This document shows positions 58,361-64,000 of a stretch of 64,000 nt of DNA, one piece after another. The stretch's first letter is position 1; the number at the start of each line of letters is the position of its first letter. The stretch lies in the NCBI GenBank assembly GCA_948099385.1, contig CANUEZ040000129.1, positions 8,252,501-8,316,500 of the forward strand, given 5' to 3'. Below the pieces are notes generated by a model that searched no databases, was not told where the DNA came from, and was given only the letters and a program-made list of their open reading frames with translations. The stretch is from Fasciola hepatica (Eukaryota; Platyhelminthes; Trematoda; Plagiorchiida; Fasciolidae). The position numbers were made by a program, and so were the translations under genes.

Positions 58361-58889
58361 AAACTCCACAGTGGATCGTTTTGGCCTTTTCAAACTTCTT
58401 CTAATGCTGCTTTGACCTAAAAAAGCTAAGCAAACTTTCTAGCTCGTCGTTGTATCTGGCGCGCAACGGTTTAGGTTTTGAGTTCGCTCACCTCGACGAG
58501 GTGGTGATGGCTGGCTGGTGTCCGAAGAAATATCTACGCTTTCCACGACGGACCGTCTCGGCACAGGGCTACGGCAAATGCCAGCACGTGTGCAATAGGC
58601 TTCGACTTTATGGAATTTGCACTCAATAAGCTTACTCCCACGGGTATCTGATCGCCGCGAGAAAAAACGAAGACCATTTCAAACAATTCAGAATCCAAGT
58701 TCTTAATTCAGTTACGGCATTTCTACGGGTTGGCCAACTAGATACTAGGGGTTTCTTTTAACAGCTGATCGTTGATCCCCAGCTAAGAGCATCCTATGCT
58801 GCGTTTTTCGATTTTGGTTTTTCCAGACAACCGCTGACGTGTATCTTTCCTTTGAGGGATCGGTAAGGTACCTGGTCCACGTTTCCGGC

Positions 58890-60190
58890 TAAAAATTTGA
58901 TACCTGCCGGTTATTCCATCTTTACCCCATTAGCTTTGCTCTCCAGGACCCCTAGCAACCTGGACTCAAGCTCCCGGACTATTCAATCTCCACAGCTACG
59001 TGACAACACCAGTATCACTCCTGCAAGTCTTGCCGGTAGGAGGCGCGGTCAGATCCACGGCTTTGGCCGGCGCACATCGGGCGTGCAGGATGTCTGCAAC
59101 GATGTGCGGGTTGCAGATAGGATGGCGGATAGCACCTCTTGTCACCAAAAATGGTCTCTAGGCCGGGTGTCTGGCCCACGGTCGGCCCCACCCACCAGCG
59201 CCGGTTGCGAAAAGAAACACTATCGATACGACCGAAATGTTGCAAATACGCTGCTATCTTCTCCAGTTATCACCGATTTTCCATCGACCTCTTCTCCACC
59301 TTTACCATCTTTACTTACCGCTTCTTACCCCTGGCAAAATTTGTTTTTCTTAGCTCATGACCGTTGCGCACTTGAAGGACCGTTTCCATGCTCGGCTTAC
59401 CATTCATGATCTTTTTTCACGAGGATTCGTGCAAAACCTCCCACTTGTCCCATTCACAAACTTAGCCAGCCCCATGATACAACTCGCCCATTTTTATCAC
59501 ATTTACCGATATATCTGAAAAAGGTAATGCTCAGTGTTATCACTTACTTCCGATCCGCCATGCCGGAACAATATATTTCACTGAGGACTATTTGTCTCCG
59601 GAGCATCCCACCAGTCAACGATATTAAGAATGTTCGATCACTCTCTACCAGTTCTACGGTTCTCTCACACACGACCTTCGCCTTGCAACATCCCCTTTTT
59701 TCAAACAGCCGTGACCTCCGCATATATTCATAGCTGAGAGACACCTGTATTGCAGCATTTTGATTTGTCGCCATCAAGTGATCCACCTTCTGCAAAGGAC
59801 ATCAATAGATAGTATTTTACCCGTCAACTACTTCACCGCACAACTTCGCAACCGTATGTATGGGTGTTTTCATGTTTTCTGTATGTCCGGTGTACTGTCT
59901 TGGTAATTCTTTCCGCACAGTTTTGATCCTTGAAGCCCTCTGGTCGTCATGTCCAGCCCTTGGTTAAGGCTAGTCACCACGTAAACACTTACTTGTCATT
60001 TAAATACTCACATCCCTCGCAAACCTTGTCTTTGCGGCCATTACGGCTACCCACGAACTTGATCTGTCGCTCAGTTCCCTTTCCCATGTTGGTACATCAT
60101 ATTCCACTTTTCTGGAACTCAACAGTTTTCTCTAAGTTAACCTGTTTACATCCGGCCTCTTCTTTCATCACCATCTAGGCAGCCCCCCTC
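58890..60190 (+). repeat. Third copy of the B-type tail (partial)
   Basis: The core at 59030-59120 closely matches 50070-50160 (ggtcagatcc, ccggcgcacatcggg, cgatgtgcg), and the flanks are pyrimidine-rich like the other tails but only loosely similar. No B polymerase precedes it. The sequence upstream is element G. It is either a heavily 5'-truncated B copy or an independent repeat that B picked up. Confidence 0.55.
59071..59108 (+). repeat. Conserved stem-loop in the tail core (third copy)
   Basis: CGCACATCG at 59071-59079 pairs with CGATGTGCG at 59100-59108 across a 20-base loop, exactly as at 50108-50145. Confidence 0.7.
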
Positions 60191-60584
60191 CTCAGTTGGG
60201 TCACTCACCGGGTATTTGAGTGAATCAGCCTATATTCGGTCGCTAATGGTTGCAAGAGTAATCTTCGAGGTAGTCTTGTTCTTTGTCCGCAATTTCACTC
60301 CTTTCATCTTTTGATACCCAATCCTAAGCCGTTCCATGCACCGCAGAGGGCTATGGTTGGTAACCCTCCCCCACGGAAACATCTTTTTCCTCAGAGTAAA
60401 CGAAATTTCCGTCAGCTTCATTTGATTCTCTCGTTGCGCATTCCCCCTTTTCGTATTGTTTTGGTAAAGGTCTAACACTTCCGACCAGCTCCACCTGGAT
60501 CTGACGGACCTGGCCATCCGACCCTGAATTCAAAATTGCCGGGCACCAACATGGGGAGTAAATTAAATAATTTCTCCTATACTA
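60191..60584. other. No gene seen
   Basis: Between the tail copy and the resumed gypsy J nothing is recognised. The missing catalytic block of J would be expected here or in the interrupted segment but was not found. Confidence 0.45.
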
Positions 60585-61765
60585 TATCCAGTGCGCACAC
60601 TTGAATCTACTTGGAATTCGGAGTCCGTGCCGTTTCATCTTGATCTGCAGCATGCCTCGGGGTTATTCGAAATAAACCATTATTATTATTGCTGGTAACA
60701 CTATTATCAATCTCACTCCACAGTCGGCTCACCTTATCCGAACACTGACAGATCCAACAAGAAGCAAATCCAAACAACTTGATTTCCCAGAATCGGCTAT
60801 GAGCGCTCTTATCATGATGAAGCAGATTTCCAGCGACATAACTCCATTATCACTTCCCGAACCGATGGCCTCAATCGGTTCAGTTACCTTCGCGTCAGAT
60901 AAGCCCGTAGGCTCGGCTTCACAACAGCATTTAGCCAACAACTAGCAACCATGTTTTGTATTCAAAAAGCTACGATCGACAGAATTAAAGAATGGCACAT
61001 ACAGCCGCAAAATATTCCCTGTATACCTAACCATTCGCCAATATGGGCACACCTCATGGGTAAGCGAGTTTACGGTCCATGCCAACCACAAGGAATCTTT
61101 CACGTATTGCAAGTCACCAAGGAGTGAAACTCACCCAGACAGTTCAGACATCTAGAAGGATATACTTTATCCCCTGTGTTGAAAATTCAGTCGCAGACGC
61201 GCAATCTTACAATCGCTACCTGAACCTAGCCATCTCCCGCTCGACCAGCCTCCACGCCATCGCATCTGCGCAAGCAGACGATCCCCAGGTAGGGCAGCTC
61301 CAGAGCACCACATTGCTGCGGCCCATGTCCGTTCCCATTCATTAGGCTGGAGGCCGTATACTGCTCGACTTTACCAAAGGCGTCCAAAGACCAATCGGAC
61401 CATCAACTTTAGAGGAAACAGTATGTTCTACGTAGTTACAAAGGCTTCCGTCGAAAGAATTGGCGACCCCTGTTTGGCAATTCATGGAGAATGACGTCAT
61501 CACTTTGACATACACCCATATCCAGTGCCAACGGTCAAAAAGCAGAGGTATTTAAAGAGCCCACTATCCAAACTTCCAGCCCCGGACTCACTTTCCCACA
61601 CGTTCATGTCTACCTCGTAGGGCTGTAGCCGGCCTCAAAAAGTAGCATTCACTTCCACGACGCGGAGCTCTGATTGTCTGCTTTCGTATCACCCCCAGAG
61701 TCAAAGCACTTCAGCGGTTGTGGCATAATCCACCGACGGATTCTCCATCGATTTCCGTTATGATT
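60585..61765 (+). pseudogene. Gypsy element J: polymerase end, RNase H and integrase
   Basis: From about 60590 the blocks are HLNLLGIRSPCRF, then SAHLIRTLTD, RSKSKQLDFPESAMSAL, FASDKPVGSASQQHLANN and KLRSTELKNGTYSRKIFPVY. These are the polymerase-to-RNase H connection and the first half of RNase H (ASDxAVGAVLQQ, KLxxTExxYSTFxRELLAVY). SEFTVHANHKESFTY is the TDHKPL block. Then VENSVADAQSYNRY (xVADALSR), TYTHIQCQRSKSRG (the integrase HHCC end, CQRSK) and FPHVHVYLVGL, the integrase core start with its first Asp replaced. It ends where minus-strand element I begins. Together with 53.2-54.1 kb it makes one gypsy element. Confidence 0.8.
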
Positions 61766-61770
61766 ATTCC

Positions 61771-62790
61771 TTAGCAAGCATTATGGTCCCGTTGAGAGAG
61801 AAACTGCCCATATCGCTTTGTACTGTTTTGAAAAGGTTCTTTGCCCACATTATCCTCACTCAGCAAGTCATTCCAACTACGGCCGACAGACGAGTGCAGT
61901 GAAGCAGTGTTCTTTAGCTCTGAGTCTTGGACGTTCCCACGCCAGCTTGAGGGAACAACAACGCAGGGATTCAGCAAAAGCAAACGTAAACAGGTGCCAA
62001 CTGATGCGTCCCTCGGAAAGTAAAACGATCCTCGTGAGAAACAGGTCCCCTCTTGTCCTTCTGTATTATATACCGCACAGAATTTTGTAGAGCAGTCTGT
62101 CTGAGTGTCATGCCGAATAGCCGTCTTACATGCTTCGTAGCGTTCCACTGGATCCTCTGCCTGTCGAGGACGCTTCGTCTGGGAGCTGAAGGACGAGCCT
62201 GGAATTTTATCTCGAAGTCCGGTGAGACCAGTGTAAAAAGGTATTTTTGGGCTTTTCCGGTGTTAACGTACCTGGTAGTCTGCTGATTTGGTTGATCCCT
62301 CACTTGGCTTCGCGAACCAGGAAGCTGCGGTTTTAGGTCCGGGACAGGTCATCTGCAGTGACCATACCCAGGTCTCTTTCCTGTGTAACCCAAAGCAGTA
62401 AGCCACCTCCTGTTGGGTATTCATTCGTCCGATGGCCTACTCGATTCATGAACTTGAATTTGGCTCTATTGAGTGACAAGCCACAGCAGAATGACCACTG
62501 GACCATATGGTTAGTTTCAGCATACAAAAATTCTTTTTCTATTTCCGTCGAAATATTTCGACAGATGTTCACGTCATCATGGTACACAAAGATATTTTTT
62601 CTACCCTAGGGGAGACGGTTCACAAAGACCTGGGTCAGTATGGACCCCTAAAGCACTCCGCTGTGTGCTCGATGTGTACCGGACAGCTTTCCTTTCAACG
62701 CGATCCTGACTATTCAGTAGGCTGTTTGGTCCGACTTCCAAGTAACCACAGAGACCGGGGGAAACTTATTTTGGCAAACTGAGCTCCAAA
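61771..62790 (-). pseudogene. Element I: CR1-like reverse transcriptase, palm to carboxy terminus
   Basis: On the minus strand from about 62700: HSGVLxGSILTQVFVNRLP (worn GVPQGSxLGPxLF block, x a stop), then MYHDDVNICRNISTEIEKEF (62587-62530), SFCCGLSLNRAKFKFM and GGLLLWVTQERDLGMVTADD. The catalytic YADD is YHDD, so both aspartates remain. Further frames (62303-61971 and 62148-61771) give RQRIQWNATKHVRRLFG (VQRRATKLVRGL block) and VGRSWNDLLSEDNVGKEPFQ (the last WNxLPxxVxxxPSxxxFK block). Frameshifts separate the parts. It truncates gypsy J at 61.77 kb. Confidence 0.8.
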
Positions 62791-63227
62791 AGTGGTAAAA
62801 GCCATAGAAAAGCCGAAGTAAAACGAATGAAATAATAAAGAACTTGAGTTTCGGGGATTATCAGCTTCCGAATTCAATTAAAGGATCGGCTTTCGAGCCA
62901 CAGTGAGTTTGACAGTCGGTCTTGAATAGCGGTCAGGGTAGGTTGGATGCTTCAGCAAAGAGTACTTAAGAACAAATCGCTCAGTCAAGTAGACGACCGC
63001 CCTAACCTCCACCAATGTTAGACTATTTTTCGAGCGGCTACCGTAGCATTCGCATGGCTTTTGTAAAATAGTTTACAGAAAGGAATGCGTCGTCCAATTT
63101 TTCTCAAAACTGTTTCGATCGAAATGAACTTTAAAAGGCCTACTGAAAGACTATGAGACGTACTGGAACAAGACCACATGGAGTCTCGGGAAAATGTCAC
63201 GTGTGAAACCAACTGGAAGCCTTGTGA
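62791..63227. other. No gene seen
   Basis: About 440 bases between element I and the Penelope-like element without recognisable content. Confidence 0.5.
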
Positions 63228-64000
63228 ATGAACACCGCCCAGTTAAAAGAGAACGGCGCGCAACAGAGATACGTTCTCGCTCAATTAGATGAGGAACAAA
63301 GAACCACACTCGATCAGTTTGCTGAAGATATAATTACAAAACGATTCAATAAGAATCTCGCCAAACTACAAGACATGCTAAACAAGGAGAACCCAGATTC
63401 ACTACACTAGTTAATCCAGGAAGGCATGCGCATAACGTCACTCTTTTTTGGATACATCAGCTTTGAGAGTATTATAACTAGGACTGAATTTTGTAGCCTG
63501 CCTCTAAGAAAGATCAACTAGAGGTGAGGGTGTGGTTTGAAAACTTACTTGCTCGAACCTGTTCATCGGCAGCCACATCACAGCAAGCGACGGATGATTT
63601 CAAAACCACATTAGTTGACTCTCTTCAGAAACATCCTCCAGCCCGGAGGAACAGCAGAAGTATTCTAAACGATGGAAGCAAAGAATGATTGGGCATAATA
63701 AGGAAAGAAAATTACAATGACTCTTCGGGTCCAGAGAAACAATTTGGGGTTCTCTCTATGAATCGCGCACATTATGATGCTAAGGTGAATGATATACTGA
63801 AGGTTTCGGGAAATTTCAAGGAACCGGAAACAGAAAAGGACAAAACAGAAGCATTTAAAGAGCAGTTAACCGAAGCTGTGAACTCAGTAAGAATTTAACG
63901 TCACCCCCACACAACCATAGTGGAGCTGCGACTAACTAGCACCATAATTCCTCAAGCCCAAGGGCTGCCAGTCTTAAAACAAGGAATAAAATTGGTGCTT
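63228..64000 (+). pseudogene. Penelope-like element, amino-terminal part of the reverse transcriptase (cut by window end)
   Basis: The first frame (63228-63410) ends in NKNLAKLQDMLNKENPDSLH. A second frame near 63510 reads VRVWFENLLARTCSSAATSQ and QATDDFKTTLVDSLQKHPPA, then SRSILNDGSKE and a stop. The third frame (63689-63898) gives GPEKQFGVLSMNRAHYDAKV (the RPDKGxGxVxMxxxxYxxK block) and NDILKVSGNFKEPETEKDKT. At 63900-64000 RLTSTIIPQAQGLPVLKQGI corresponds to the PRxYGLPKxHK block. This order is typical of Penelope-like polymerases, which use telomerase-like priming and usually end in a GIY-YIG endonuclease. The palm and endonuclease lie outside the window. At least two stops show decay. Confidence 0.75.

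Noticed and set aside
1..64000. CRISPR array, bacterial operon, phage or plasmid features
   Set aside because: No regularly spaced direct repeats and no ribosome-binding-site spaced gene runs. The content is eukaryotic retrotransposons throughout.

Overview
The window looks like nuclear DNA of a repeat-rich animal, and the Penelope-like and non-LTR element types make a flatworm (cestode or trematode) the best guess. That organism call is an inference: no host gene, rRNA or other taxon-specific gene was found. Nearly everything recognisable is retrotransposon sequence: APE-endonuclease non-LTR elements (CR1/Jockey-like), a BEL/Pao element, two Ty3/gypsy elements and the front of a Penelope-like element. 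Almost all are decayed. The exception is one uninterrupted 923-codon endonuclease-reverse transcriptase frame at the left edge.

Layout from left to right. 1-2872 (-): element A with the long open frame. 2873-7627 (-): element B1, a decayed relative with a very long 3' tail and a TA microsatellite. 5075-12415 and 16842-24176 are the two arms of a nearly identical inverted repeat of about 7.3 kb around a 4.4 kb spacer. Each arm holds B1 (without the end of its tail in the right arm), a 3' fragment of element D and most of element C. 24.4-25.1 kb (-): tail of element E. 25.9-28.0 kb (-): BEL/Pao remnant with an internal deletion. 28.0-36.3 kb: no gene recognised. 36.3-39.7 kb (+): element F. 42.2-43.7 kb: two GC-rich islands in inverted orientation. 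44.1-51.9 kb (+): B2, a more complete and divergent copy of B. 51.9-52.6 kb: a fold-back-like repeat. 53.2-61.8 kb (+): gypsy element J, split by gypsy element G (54.1-58.4 kb) and by a third copy of the B tail (58.9-60.2 kb). 61.8-62.8 kb (-): element I. 63.2-64.0 kb (+): the amino-terminal part of a Penelope-like reverse transcriptase, cut by the window end.

There is no operon-like or pathway-like cooperation between genes. The relations that matter are historical: nested insertions, a recent large inverted duplication and possible sequence exchange between copies of B. Domain calls come from reading translated motifs by eye. Boundaries marked as approximate could be off by tens to hundreds of bases.
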